Source: Macquaria australasica
Taxonomy: Eukaryota > Chordata > Actinopteri > Centrarchiformes > Percichthyidae
DNA length: 64,000 bases
Direction: 5' to 3'
Assembly (NCBI GenBank): GCA_005408345.1
Contig: SEMN01000536.1
Location: 186,001-250,000, forward strand
Made by a program: the position numbers and the translations under genes. The stretch's first letter is position 1; the number at the start of each line of letters is the position of its first letter. A model generated the notes under the pieces. The model was not told the origin of the DNA. It made no database searches and saw only the letters and a program-made list of their open reading frames with translations. Of this stretch, positions 12,101 to 20,485 are shown in pieces.

Positions 12101-15100
12101 TACCCCTCAGGTTTCTCTTGGACCTCGTGGGGTCCCGACGCCCAGCTGGGGAACCTCTGGTTTAGACCATAACCTCGTAAATAAACTGATCACCAGATGA
12201 GACCCCATCAGGATCTGAACTCAACTCAGGGCATGACAGACACTGACTGAACGTTGTATTTGTGGTAATTAATCAGAACACTTACACATCATCATGTTGG
12301 GGGAAAAAACCTTCTCAGTGTTTGTCTGGTTGGAGGAAAACTCACTTGATTTACCAACGCTGCTAAACACTTTACTGGAGGAACCCCTGAAATCATTTAT
12401 TCTTATTCTACACTGAAATATTCAAACCCAAGATGTCAACATTTTTTATGGCTGCACCATTCCAACAAATACAAATATTCTTTATTTCATGCACATTTCC
12501 TCTAAATGATGCCTGATGTAGTTGGTATTTTTGTAAATGTTGAGCTCTTCACCAGAATGTAAAATGCCTTTCTGTGGGTGCGAGTAAACAGTTTATCCCC
12601 TGACCTGCGTACGCCAGCCTGACGATGGTGGCGTCGTCCTGGGCGAGGTGGGCGATGCCTGGCAGGATGTACTCTGGGTAGATGTTGACGTCGTTCCTCG
12701 GCACCTCCTTCACCAGCGCCAGCACTTTGGTCAGAGTGCGCACGGCCTGAGCGCGCACACGAGGCACGGGGTCGTTGCAGAAGTGCAGCAGGTACGGCGT
12801 GATGCGGTCGAGCAGGATGTCGACACTGAGCCGCGGAGCCAGGTGGAGGATGAGCTCCAACGCTGCCAGCTTGGAGTCGCAGGAGTGCAGCGTCTGCAGG
12901 CAGGAGGTGATGACGGACACCAGCACGATGAGGCCCTGCTCCTCCCTGGAGCTCAGCACGCCATCGCTGATTTCCTGAGACGAAGAGGAAGAAGAAGAGC
13001 CTGCAGGGGAAACAGCAAATACACACTGAAGAGAAGGTTTTTGACTGTGTAACCATCAGAAGGTTTCAGGTATGCTGCCTCTCACCTCCTCGCAGGTTGT
13101 GCAGAATGTTGTCCAGGTCTTTGCGGATGACGAGCACTCGCTCATCTGCGGACTGGAAGGTCTCTTTGGCGAACTGAGCCATGTACGGCTGCAGGAAGGT
13201 GTAGAAGATGTCGGGGAAGGCTTTCCCTCTCTGCTGCTTCAGATACTCCTCTGCTGTCAGACGCTTCTCTGGCTCTCTCTGCACCATCTGAGCCACCTGA
13301 GAGAGAGAGAGGGAGAACATCCCATTCAGAACACTGAACTACTGTCAGAAGGCAAGATGTGTTTGTTAGAGCTCGGCTACACTGGCAGACATTCTGACTT
13401 GCCACGGCAGGAAAAGCACGGGTGGAAATAATTTCGTTAGTGATGGTTCAGCCATGACAGTGAGCCAGTAATAGCAGCACCCCGGAACCAGCTTTTTAAT
13501 GTTATTAATTACAACTGAGCTTTTCCTGCTGTGACGAGTCAAAATGTGAAAAAGGTTTGTTGTTATGAGCAGATATTCTGCTTCTCCTAAAGAATGTGGA
13601 GCAGAATAACTCCAAATAGGGTCGGGAATGTGATGAAATGTACTGAGATATCTATCTCTTTAATATCTCTTTGTATCAGACCACTGTAGGCCACATTGTA
13701 AATCAAGGAGTAGGGCTGTTTTTGTTTTTTATTTGGTTTTTATTTAGAATATTTTAGCATCAACAAAAAGAAGTGCCAATGTGATTCACTGATTAGCCAA
13801 AAACTGACACTACCATCTGTTTATTTTAGGTTCCCAATTGAATTTTCAGACTAAATCATGATTAGAGTCTGACCTTAAATCAGCCAGGTGGATATTATCA
13901 GCTGATTTTAACATATCACAGATTTGGGATCAGTGTATCTGTTGACTGATCAACAAGAAGAAATGTCAAAGATAAAGAAACAGAGTCTCAGTTACAGAGA
14001 TTGTCCACCAGAGAGCACTGCTAAGTTTATTTTTACTCTGTACACCACACACCTGGGTCACTATTCTTTAAGAAGCACATTTAAAAGGGTTCTTCATCAG
14101 CCAACATATCTTTATCAGATCAAATGTTGCTCTGAGTCTCAAATATCCAGTATTGATGAGGCTGTAATCATGACATACAGTATATTGTGATATAAAATGA
14201 CATTTTACCCAGATATGAACTTGTTTGGTCGAGGACAGACTGAGCAGTGTTTTCCTCTGTGATGATGTTTGTGTTGTTTATCTTGCTGAACATATATTTT
14301 TGTGAAAAAGGGGCACTGTTAATCCCTCTCATACAACACGACTGTGCACTGTATAAATAGATTTGACTTCTGACAACCAAGCAGGGATCATTACCAGCTC
14401 CCGGATGCTCCGGTCCTCAATCTTCATGAGGACCTGCTCTGTCTGGAAGTGTCCTTTACGATACGCCAGCAGCTGGGACAGATCGAAGAGAGGGACGCCC
14501 TCTGTGAACAGCTCGGCGATCACACAGCCTGAAAGCACAAAGACAGCTGAAATATACACACTGTGTTGGTTTTCATGTTGTAGGCCTTTAAATACAATAC
14601 CATTAAATACATTTATAGTTTATGTTACAAAGCACACATGATGTTTTAGATAAATCAACAGTGAAACTCCTCCTGTTAGTGAGTTTAAGGACACTGGGAC
14701 ATCTGGGCCTTCTTCTTCACACGTAGATAACTGAGTTAGTTTGATTTATTTGACACAAGTCTGGATTTTTAAGACCAAACCTGCAAAAGTGCAGCTTATT
14801 CACAGTTTGTTGGATTGAGACTTTTCAAGCTGAACTCCAAACATGAACTCTTTTTCAGATAAAAGTGACTTCTTTTCTTAGAAGCACCAATAAGAAAATG
14901 TTGATTTTATTATAATTCTCAAAGTGCTTCATTTACCAGTTGACCCAGATTTTGTGGCGCTGTGATTGGATAATTCACCCAGCATCTACAGGTTTGTATC
15001 TAAGTAACTGTTGTAATACTAAAATGAAAATATATAATTTAGTGAAAAATTGTCCACAATTTAATTTGAATGATAAAATAGGCTATACATTAAAATTAAT

Positions 15101-16292
15101 TTAACTAAAAGTTATATGCTGGTGTTTGTCATTCAAACACTAAAATGTAAGACATTTTGCATCTATAGTATGAAATTTTATTTTTTATTTAATAATTTAC
15201 ATTAGATTTCAGTCAGTTTTAGATAAATAAGTAAAATTACTAAAATAAGTCTGCTGGAAATCTGTCACTCAACTGAATGTTTAATAGTTGAATGTGCGTT
15301 GTGAGAGATTATTTGCAGCCTTTTATTGCATATTATTTAGAACATTGTTAGTGTGGTTCCTCAGCTTTAAATCAACTTCTGTGCAGCTGCAGTAGAAATA
15401 GGTCACAGTGCCATGGTAGGCCAACAACACACAGCCAATCACAGTGCTGATGATGATTATCTGGCATCTGATAGATGCTTTGGAAAATATGAAATGACTA
15501 ATGCTTTGACCCTGATGCAGAACATGTTTAGGGGCTCTGCTTCAGGTGTTTGTTTTGTCTCCATGTGTCTCTACCTGCAGAGAAGATGTCCATGGCCTGT
15601 TTGAGCTCCCCTCTGCTCCTCTGGTTGTTATTGGTCAGGTCCACCAGCGGCGTATTCTGGTCGCTCTCTGTGGTGAACATGCTTCCATCCACGAACCTCT
15701 CTGGTGCGATGTAGCACGTTCTCCGCCTGGACGTGTCGAAGAAGTAGTTGAAGTCGGCAGGGTTGTCCTCCGGCAGGTAGGTGGGCTTGAAGCTGGCGAA
15801 GTCGGTGAGCAGCACCCAGTTCCAGCTGGTCACCATCACGTTCTCCGTCTTGATGTCGCCGTGGCGGACGCCGGCTTTGTGCGCCTGGTCGACGGCATTG
15901 AGGATCTGGAAGGCCAGCCACCGCTTCTCCACGTTGTTGAGGAAAGGCCGGGTGCTGATGCGATCGTACAGGTTGTCCCGGACGTACTGACGGAACAAGA
16001 TGGCGGCTTTCTCTGTCAGAGAAGTTTTCTGGAAGGGCAGGCAGTTCTGGCAGGAGTGCAGTCGGATCTTCAGCTCCTCCAGCTCCTGTTTGTAGCTGGT
16101 CAGAGGCAGCGAAGGGTCCTGGATGGCGAAGACTTTGACCACCACCAGGCCCTCCCGGTGTTTGGCCCGGGCCACCTTGAAGAAGCGGGTGCTGCCCAGG
16201 CTCTTATCGTACTCATGGTCGTGGATGTCTGAGAAGTAGCTGTCCACAGACAGGATCTGTGAGGGGGCGATCCCCGCCAGCTGATTCCCCAT
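1..16292 (-). CDS. PIK3R4: PIK3R4/VPS15, regulatory subunit of class III PI3-kinase (15 coding exons; 3' end off the window)
   Basis: VPS15 is the myristoylated, kinase-like scaffold that binds VPS34 and Beclin-1 and directs PI3P synthesis in endosomal sorting and autophagy. Joined exons: 16292-15575, 14528-14395, 13296-13086, 13000-12605, 11348-11214, 11135-10914, 9686-9513, 8563-8418, 8311-8108, 5212-5011, 1983-1892, 1672-1453, 644-479, 361-197, 115-1. They sum to 3,300 nt, or 1,100 codons with no frame break, and every junction seen is GT-AG. The start gives MGNQ, a glycine-2 myristoylation signal; a GTG just upstream is not the start. The kinase-like domain has Lys53, an HGD catalytic loop at 144-146 and DFA at 164-166 in place of HRD and DFG, as is usual for VPS15. 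HEAT repeats follow, then a charged linker, then WD40 from about 952. Human VPS15 is about 1,358 residues, so roughly 230 C-terminal residues lie left of base 1. Identity is from family knowledge of the sequence; the splice model was made by eye. Confidence 0.97.
197..361 (-). CDS. PIK3R4: PIK3R4 coding exon 14 (residues 1007-1062), WD40 blade
   Basis: Encodes SVLTYSRIGGHVKTLTFCQG and YLAVASDNGSIQLLAVEANK, a second WD40 blade. The acceptor is TCCTGCAG|GTCGG and the donor is CAGACCAG|GTAACG. Confidence 0.95.
479..644 (-). CDS. PIK3R4: PIK3R4 coding exon 13 (residues 952-1007), WD40 blade
   Basis: Encodes GWHPKGLLVAHLHEHKAAVN and FATASNDGTVKVWDSQKMEG, a clear WD40 blade ending in VWD. The acceptor is GTTTCAG|GGTGG and the donor is ACCACCAG|GTGAGT. 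Confidence 0.95.
645..1452 (-). other. PIK3R4: PIK3R4 intron between coding exons 12 and 13
   Basis: AT-rich intron sequence with no coding signal that I can support. A (TG)n microsatellite at 1429-1449 begins within a few bases of the exon 12 donor, so in the transcript the 5' splice site reads straight into an (AC)n run. Confidence 0.8.
1453..1672 (-). CDS. PIK3R4: PIK3R4 coding exon 12 (residues 879-952), linker coiled coil
   Basis: Encodes a variable alanine/valine-rich stretch and then the conserved helix CKAELQQLVQQKREQCSAER followed by WESRPPPPG. Against my recollection of the human protein, the variable part is about 25 residues shorter. The donor CCACCTG|GTAACA is followed at once by an (AC)n microsatellite. 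Confidence 0.93.
1892..1983 (-). CDS. PIK3R4: PIK3R4 coding exon 11 (residues 848-878), linker
   Basis: Encodes ARKHTKQDSTMNEEWKSMFG, a conserved linker block, then a proline/alanine-rich stretch. The acceptor is TCCTGCAG|CGAGG and the donor is GCCACG|GTAACA. Confidence 0.92.
3671..3880 (+). mobile_element. Non-LTR retrotransposon 3' fragment
   Basis: The stretch reads LQLIQNAAA in one frame, the usual C-terminal reverse-transcriptase remnant of teleost LINEs. It is followed by the familiar tail with GTTAAAAGGGAGTTTTTCC and TTGCCACTGTC. The subfamily cannot be named by eye. It is a dead fragment inside a PIK3R4 intron, opposite to the gene. Confidence 0.65.
4572..4610. repeat. Near-perfect inverted repeat (hairpin)
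   Basis: Two 19-base arms that start with ATAACCCTGATG face each other across a single central A, differing at two positions. The centre carries TGATGTCA, close to a CRE/ATF site. Outside the arms GTCTCC and GGAGAC also pair weakly. Confidence 0.75.
5011..5212 (-). CDS. PIK3R4: PIK3R4 coding exon 10 (residues 781-848), linker
   Basis: Encodes GMTEAEEDKLLALKDFMLK and IIDLATLGITGRQVDLVKPK, part of the charged linker between HEAT and WD40 regions. The acceptor is CTGTGCAG|GGG and the donor is AAGAGAG|GTAATC. Confidence 0.94.
5213..8107 (-). other. PIK3R4: PIK3R4 intron between coding exons 9 and 10
   Basis: A 2.9-kb intron with no supported gene. It holds a (CA)n microsatellite at 6,879-6,898 and a retrotransposon tail at 7,490-7,676. 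Confidence 0.8.
7490..7676 (+). mobile_element. Non-LTR retrotransposon 3' tail
   Basis: Contains AAGCTAAAGACTTACCTG (KLKTYL, a common LINE ORF2 end), then a T-rich 3' UTR and TCTGTAAAGCACTTTG with ATAAATAAAGCTGCC. This is the standard tail shape of many teleost LINEs. A second tail with the same end is at 9,940-10,130. Confidence 0.65.
8108..8311 (-). CDS. PIK3R4: PIK3R4 coding exon 9 (residues 713-780)
   Basis: Encodes IDKELVLLSVLKEPVSRSIF and DPAIAQLLKKLLSQ, the end of the helical region. It is 68 whole codons with phase 0 at both ends, so skipping it would keep the frame. Confidence 0.94.
8418..8563 (-). CDS. PIK3R4: PIK3R4 coding exon 8 (residues 664-712), HEAT repeats
   Basis: Encodes [20 protein letters not shown] and YCKLMPHLNPFITQPIIQ. 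The acceptor is CGCCGTAG|CTCCG and the donor is ATCCAG|GTGAGC, closing on a whole codon. Confidence 0.95.
9020..9205 (-). mobile_element. Degraded palindromic MITE-like element (family 1)
   Basis: It ends in AATAATCATTAGTTGCA, the reverse of the family 1 terminus, and holds the family's TTTGCTGCTTTTCT internal block. Older and more decayed than the copy at 25,068. Confidence 0.5.
9280..9440 (-). repeat. Dispersed repeat, GGTGGCGCTA family
   Basis: Contains CTGGTGGCGCTAAAAG and, on the other strand, ATTCATGTTCTCGGTGAATCC. It matches copies at 21,640, 33,600, 47,620 and 60,380. Class unknown to me. Confidence 0.55.
9513..9686 (-). CDS. PIK3R4: PIK3R4 coding exon 7 (residues 606-664), HEAT repeats
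   Basis: Encodes [20 protein letters not shown] and LTCMCQLGLLQKPHIYEF, both HEAT helices. The acceptor is GTGCTGAAG|GTGTTG and the donor is GACATCG|GTAAGA. Confidence 0.95.
9687..10913 (-). other. PIK3R4: PIK3R4 intron between coding exons 6 and 7
   Basis: A 1.2-kb intron whose only recognisable element is the LINE tail at 9,940-10,130. Confidence 0.75.
9940..10130 (+). mobile_element. Non-LTR retrotransposon 3' tail
   Basis: Contains TCTGTAAAGCACTTTGAATT and GTATAAATAAAGCTGCCTTG with a short terminal CCTTG repeat, the tail of a common teleost LINE. It shares its end with the element at 7,490-7,676. Confidence 0.65.
10914..11135 (-). CDS. PIK3R4: PIK3R4 coding exon 6 (residues 532-606), HEAT repeats
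   Basis: Encodes ELQALHEMVQQKVVTLLSD and GITRLCVFFGRQKANDVLL, a very conserved HEAT block of VPS15. The acceptor is ATGTTCAG|AGCTG and the donor is ATCGTGG|GTGAGA. Confidence 0.95.
11214..11348 (-). CDS. PIK3R4: PIK3R4 coding exon 5 (residues 487-532)
   Basis: Encodes ENIAHLAESALRFLELVQ and then an acidic loop (GEDTEEILHPNENYDS). The acceptor is GTTTAG|AGAAC and the donor is GACTCAG|GTACAG. The acidic loop is the least conserved part of the HEAT region in my recollection of the human protein. Confidence 0.94.
11349..12604 (-). other. PIK3R4: PIK3R4 intron between coding exons 4 and 5
   Basis: A 1.3-kb intron with the intact hAT-type MITE at 11,844-12,159. The remainder is AT-rich with nothing else I can support. 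Confidence 0.8.
11844..12159. mobile_element. Non-autonomous hAT-type MITE with 8-base target-site duplication
   Basis: The element begins CAGTGGATCC and ends with the reverse complement of CAGAGGTTCC, giving short terminal inverted repeats. It is flanked on both sides by the identical octamer GTTTAGAC (11,836-11,843 and 12,160-12,167). An 8-base duplication with CAG termini is the hAT signature. At 316 bases it has no transposase. Confidence 0.88.
12605..13000 (-). CDS. PIK3R4: PIK3R4 coding exon 4 (residues 355-487), HEAT repeats
   Basis: Begins with a serine run (GSSSSSSSQEISDGV) and then amphipathic helix pairs of HEAT type, for example VSVITSCLQTLH and LILHLAPRLSVDILLDRITP. The serine run falls just at the exon border and is a likely loop. 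The donor is TACGCAG|GTCAGG. Confidence 0.95.
13086..13296 (-). CDS. PIK3R4: PIK3R4 coding exon 3 (residues 285-355)
   Basis: Encodes the end of the kinase-like domain and the start of the helical region, including the landmark IFYTFLQPYMAQFAKETF. The acceptor is CTCTCTCAG|GTGGCT and the donor is CGAGGAG|GTGAGA. Confidence 0.95.
13297..14394 (-). other. PIK3R4: PIK3R4 intron between coding exons 2 and 3
   Basis: A 1.1-kb AT-rich intron. A short (GA)n run directly precedes the exon 3 acceptor on the plus strand, so it reads as a CT-rich polypyrimidine tract in the transcript. I see no other element. Confidence 0.75.
14395..14528 (-). CDS. PIK3R4: PIK3R4 coding exon 2 (residues 240-284)
   Basis: Encodes CVIAELFTEGVPLFDLSQLL and the following kinase C-lobe helix, ending in SIREL. 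The acceptor is TTTCAG|GC and the donor is GAGCTG|GTAATG, which closes on a whole codon. Confidence 0.95.
14529..15574 (-). other. PIK3R4: PIK3R4 intron between coding exons 1 and 2
   Basis: A 1.05-kb AT-rich intron that carries one arm of the long-range inverted repeat (14,924-14,975). Nothing coding is supported. Confidence 0.75.
14924..14975 (+). repeat. Arm 1 of a perfect 52-base inverted repeat
   Basis: These 52 bases begin GTGCTTCATTTACCAGTTGA and end GATTGGATAATT. They occur as an exact reverse complement at 21,371-21,422. Similarity outside the block is weak but continues in patches, such as AGTAACTGTT, so both are probably copies of one dispersed element. Confidence 0.85.
15575..16292 (-). 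CDS. PIK3R4: PIK3R4 coding exon 1 (residues 1-240)
   Basis: This exon encodes the myristoylation signal MGNQ and most of the kinase-like domain. Visible landmarks are VVVKVFAIQD (Lys53), HGDIKTENV (catalytic loop), DFASFKP (DFG position) and CYIAPERF (APE-like). A 17-base 5' UTR stretch and an acceptor (TTTTCCACAG) precede the ATG, so at least one upstream non-coding exon exists. The donor is GCAG|GTAGAG and splits the codon for Gly240 after its first base. Confidence 0.96.
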
Positions 16293-17119
16293 CACACCTC
16301 AACACACGTCTGTGGAAAAGACACAATCAAAAGATCACCATTTGATCTCTTCACTACAGAAACTTAACGAAATGTAACCTGAAGTGTCTCCGTTGTCTCT
16401 GGTTCTGCTTTTGTTTCCACTGTTCTCCACCTGCTTTGGAGGCGAGTTACTGGTTAAAGTTGAGCTCTGCTCAGGAGATGATACTGACTGCAAGTTCCAG
16501 GTAGTTTTAGGGGTTACTGGTGACAGTGCTGTCGAGCAGAACAAGGATGACTACAACAAACACAAAACTGTAGCCACCGTGTTACTACTGTATCTGTATC
16601 ATCCAGAACTAACCAATAAAAGAAGAACCACAGGGAACACTTGTTGGATAAACCAACATGTCCCGGCCATCATTAGGTCAGAAACCAAAAGGTGGACCAG
16701 AAGATTTCTCTCAGATACAACACACAACCAGAAAATAAACTCTCACAATGCTGCAAAGGAGCAAACTAAAAGGCTACAAAGTGCTTTGGCCCACCGGCCA
16801 GCTTGTGTCGGCCCTATCAGGGAAATGGATTCAGAGTAAACGTGAAAGAAAATCAATACCAATATCAACCACTTCACTCACCTACCAAACAAGGCCAATT
16901 ATAGCTATAAGATATAGTACAGCCTTTTTAATGAACCATAACCCAAAAGTCCCGGTTTGTGGAAACACAAGCAAAAACCTCGTTCCAAAGCCTCAAAGGA
17001 TTCTTCAAAGTTCAGGTTGTGGGAGGAACCAGGTTACAGGTTGTTAAGTTCCTGCAGTAGAAAAAAGGAACTTTATTATAACGGTTGTTATGAATCTGTC
17101 TAAAATATCAGTGTGTGTT

Positions 17120-17215
17120 GTAGCATCAGGATTCCCCTTCATTGGAACTGACCCCGAGCAAAAGTACACTTCATTCTGTAGCCTGGGCTGTCCGCTTACT
17201 TTTGGCCATATAGTT
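17120..17215. mobile_element. Tc1-like terminal fragment
   Basis: Contains CCCCTTCATTGGAACTGA and ends TACTTTTGGCCATATAGT, the familiar terminal sequence of teleost Tc1-like elements and their MITEs. Only one end is recognisable, just before the minisatellite. Confidence 0.65.
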
Positions 17216-17330
17216 TATATTGAATGATTAAACAGGTGAAACTCCAGCGTTCAGCAGCAGGTTGATGGAGCTGATCGTCTGCTTCACACAAGTAAATGTG
17301 ACGTTTCTGACCAAACATCTGGACGTCACA

Positions 17331-20300
17331 GCTGACCTCCTCCAGCTGAAGGAGCAGACCTCCTCCACCAGCTGAAGGAGCAGACCTCCTCCTCCTCCAC
17401 CAGCTGAAGGAGCAGACCTCCTCCACCAGCTGAAGGAGCAGACCTCCTCCTGCTGCTGAAGGAGCAGACCTCCTCCTCCACCAGCTGAAGGAGCTGACCT
17501 CCTCCACCAGCTGAAGGAGCTGACCTCCTCCACCAGCTGAAGGAGCTGACCTCCTCCTCCTCCAGCTGAAGGAGCAGACCTCCTCCTCCACCAGCTGAAG
17601 GAGCAGACCTCCTCCTCCTCCTTCACCAGCTGAAGGAGCAGACCTCCTCCTCCAGCTGAAGGAGCTGACCTCCTCCTCCTCCAGCTGAAGGAGCTGCTGA
17701 AGGAGCTGACCTCCTCCACCAGCTGAAGGAGCTGACCTCCTCCTCCTCCTCCACCAGCTGAAGGAGCAGACCTCCTCCACCAGCTGAAGGAGCTGACCTC
17801 CTCCTCCTCCAGCTGAAGGAGCAGACCTCCTCCTCCACCAGCTGAAGGAGCAGACCTCCTCCTCCTCCTTCACCAGCTGAAGGAGCAGACCTCCTCCTCC
17901 AGCTGAAGGAGCTGACCTCCTCCTCCTCCAGCTGAAGGAGCAGACCTCCTCCTCCTCCAGCTGAAGGAGCTGACCTCCTCCTCCACCAGCTGAAGGAGCT
18001 GACCTCCTCCTCCTCCAGCTGAAGGAGCTGACCTCCTCCTCCTCCTCCACCAGCTGAAGGAGCAGACCTCCTCCTCTTCCAGCTGAAGGAGCTGACCTCC
18101 TCCTCCACCAGCTGAAGGAGCTGACCTCCTCCTCCAGCTGAAGGAGCTGACCTCCTCCTCCTCCTCCACCAGCTGAAGGAGCAGACCTCCTCCTCCTCCT
18201 CCTCCACCAGCTGAAGGAGCTGACCTCCTCCTCCTCCTCCACCAGCTGAAGGAGCAGACCTCCTCCTCCACCTCCACCAGCTGAAGGAGCAGACCTCCTC
18301 CTCCACCTCCACCAGCTGAAGGAGCTGACCTCCTCCTCTACCAGCTGAAGGAGCTGACCTCCTCCTCCACCTCCACCAGCTGAAGGAGCAGACCTCCTCC
18401 TCCACCTCCACCAGCTGAAGGAGCAGACCTCCTCCTCTACCAGCTGAAGGAGCTGACCTCCTCCTCCTCCTCCACCAGCTGAAGGGAGAGACCTCCTCCT
18501 CCACCAGCTGGGAAGGGCAGACCTCCTCCTCCTCATCACCAGCTGGGAGCTGACCTCCCTCCTCCTCCAGCTGAGGCCTGGCCTCCCCTCCTCCACCCAG
18601 CAGAACCTCCCTCCTCCTCCTCCACTCAGCTGGCCCAGCCCCACTCCTCCCTCCTCCACCCAGCTGAAAGAGCAGACCTCCCTCCTCCACCTCCACCAGC
18701 TGAAGGCATGGAGCCCCTCCTCCTCTACCAGCTGAGCTGACCTCCTCCCTCCTCCACCAGCTGGAGCAGACCCCTCCTCCTCCCTCCCATGGCCTGAAGG
18801 CAGACCTCTCCTCTACCAGCTAGGCTGACCTCCTCCTCTCCTCCCACCAGCTGAAAGGAGGAACTCCTCCCTCCACCAGCTGAAGGAGCAGACCTCCCTC
18901 ATCACCACAGCTGGAAGGCGGCCTCCTCTCCTCCAGCTGGAAGGGCTGACCTCCTTGCCAGCTGAAGGAGCAGACCTCCCTTGCTCCTCCTCCACCCAGC
19001 TGGAAAGGGCTGAGCCTCCCTCCCTCCTCCCAGCTGGAAGGAGCTGGCCTCCTCCCCTCCACCCGGCTGAAGGGAACCCAGGCCTCCCCTCCCCTCCTCC
19101 TCCACCCAGCTGAAGGAGCTGGCCGGCCCTCCCTCCTCACCAGCTGGGAAAGGCTGGCCTCCCTCCTCCACCCAGCTGAAGAGCAGGCCTCACTCCTCCT
19201 CCTCTCCTCCCAGCTGAAGAGGCAGACCTCCTCCTCCTCCTCCACCCAGCTGGAAGAGGCCCCAGCCTCCCCTCCTCCTCCTCCACCAGCTGAAGGAGCA
19301 GACCTCCTCCTCCACCTCCACCAGCTGAAGGAGCAGACCTCCTCCTCTACCAGCTGAAGGAGCTGACCTCCTCCTCCACCTCCACCAGCTGAAGGAGCAG
19401 ACCTCCTCCTCCACCTCCACCAGCTGAAGGAGCAGACCTCCTCCTCGACCAGCTGAAGGAGCTGACCTCCTCCTCCTCCTCCACCAGCTGAAGGAGCAGA
19501 CCTCCTCCTCCTCCTCCACCAGCTGAAGGAGCTGACCTCCTCCTCCACCAGCTGAAGGAGCAGACCTCCTCCTCCTCCTCCTCCAGCTGAAGGAGCAGAC
19601 CTCCTCCTCCTCCTCCACCAGCTGAAGGAGCTGACCTCCTCCTCCTCCTCCACCAGCTGAAGGAGCAGACCTCCTCCTCCACCTCCACCAGCTGAAGGAG
19701 CAGACCTCCTCCTCTACCAGCTGAAGGAGCAGACCTCCTCCTCCTCCTCCACCAGCTGAAGGAGCTGACCTCCTCCTCCTCCAGCTGAAGGAGCTGACCT
19801 CCTCCTCCTCCAGCTGAAGGAGCTGACCTCCTCCTCCACCAGCTGAAGGAGCAGACCTCCTCCTCCTCCTCCTCCAGCTGAAGGAGCTGACCTCCTCCTC
19901 CACCAGCTGAAGGAGCAGACCTCCTCCTCCACCAGCTGAAGGAGCTGACCTCCTCCTCCACCAGCTGAAGGAGCTGACCTCCTCCTCCTCCTCCACCAGC
20001 TGAAGGAGCAGACCTCCTCCTCTACCAGCTGAAGGAGCTGACCTCCTCCTCCTCCTCCACCAGCTGAAGGAGAAGACCTCCTCCTCCACCAGCTGAAGGA
20101 GCAGACCTCCTCCTCCTCCTCCACCAGCTGAAGGAGCAGACCTCCTCCTCCTCCAGCTGAAGGAGCAGACCTCCTCCTCCTCCTCCTCCAGCTGAAGGAG
20201 CAGACCTCCTCCTCCTCCAGCTGAAGGAGCAGACCTCCTCCTCCTCCTCCACCAGCTGAAGGAGCAGACCTCCTCCTCCTCCAGCTGAAGGAGCAGACCT

Positions 20301-20331
20301 CCTCCTCCTCCTCCACCAGCTGAAGGAGCAG
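17331..20331. repeat. Large GC-rich minisatellite, about 100 units
   Basis: The unit is CAGCTGAAGGAGCWGAC followed by CTCC(TCC)n and an optional ACC. Unit lengths are 26 plus multiples of 3 (26, 29, 32, 35...), so every intact unit leaves remainder 2 on division by 3. Plus strand is pyrimidine-rich; minus strand is purine-rich (GGAGGAGG). No stop codon arises in any minus-strand frame over long stretches, which produces long low-complexity open frames. These are not genes: they lack any non-repeat domain and lie in an inferred intron. The W position alternates between A and T in mixed order. Confidence 0.95.
18480..19285. repeat. Degenerate centre of the minisatellite
   Basis: Here the units show frequent single-base G or C insertions and losses (for example GCTGGGAAGGGC and AGCTGGAAGAGGCCCCAGCC), breaking the length rule kept by both flanks. 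The flanking kilobases are nearly uniform. This pattern may be real divergence or an unpolished assembly consensus. Confidence 0.8.
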
Positions 20332-20406
20332 TCACATTACTCCGCGGCACTTTGACAGCGCTAACTTAGCATGCGAGCTAACAGCGGTGTCTTTGTCGTT
20401 ACCGGC

Positions 20407-20455
<49 letters not shown>

Positions 20456-20485
20456 GATGAAGATGATGAAGATGATGAAGATGAT
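20407..20485. repeat. (GTT)n followed by (GATGAA)n microsatellite
   Basis: About sixteen GTT triplets at 20,407-20,456 run straight into GATGAAGAT repeats at 20,457-20,485. It lies at the CpG-rich head of PIK3R4. Confidence 0.9.

Noticed and set aside
12648..13052. A 134-codon plus-strand open frame
   Set aside because: Antisense shadow of PIK3R4 coding exon 4 in the HEAT region.
15546..16232. A 228-codon plus-strand open frame
   Set aside because: It is the antisense shadow of PIK3R4 coding exon 1, where the minus strand has unmistakable VPS15 motifs.
16384..16839. A 151-codon plus-strand open frame starting with a signal-peptide-like stretch
   Set aside because: Hydrophobic start only; no conserved domain, no splice or CpG context, and it is antisense to the PIK3R4 upstream intron.
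17196..20350. Several minus-strand open frames of 135-487 codons
   Set aside because: They are translations of the minisatellite in its three frames, with no unique sequence or recognisable domain. They overlap each other and lie in an inferred intron.
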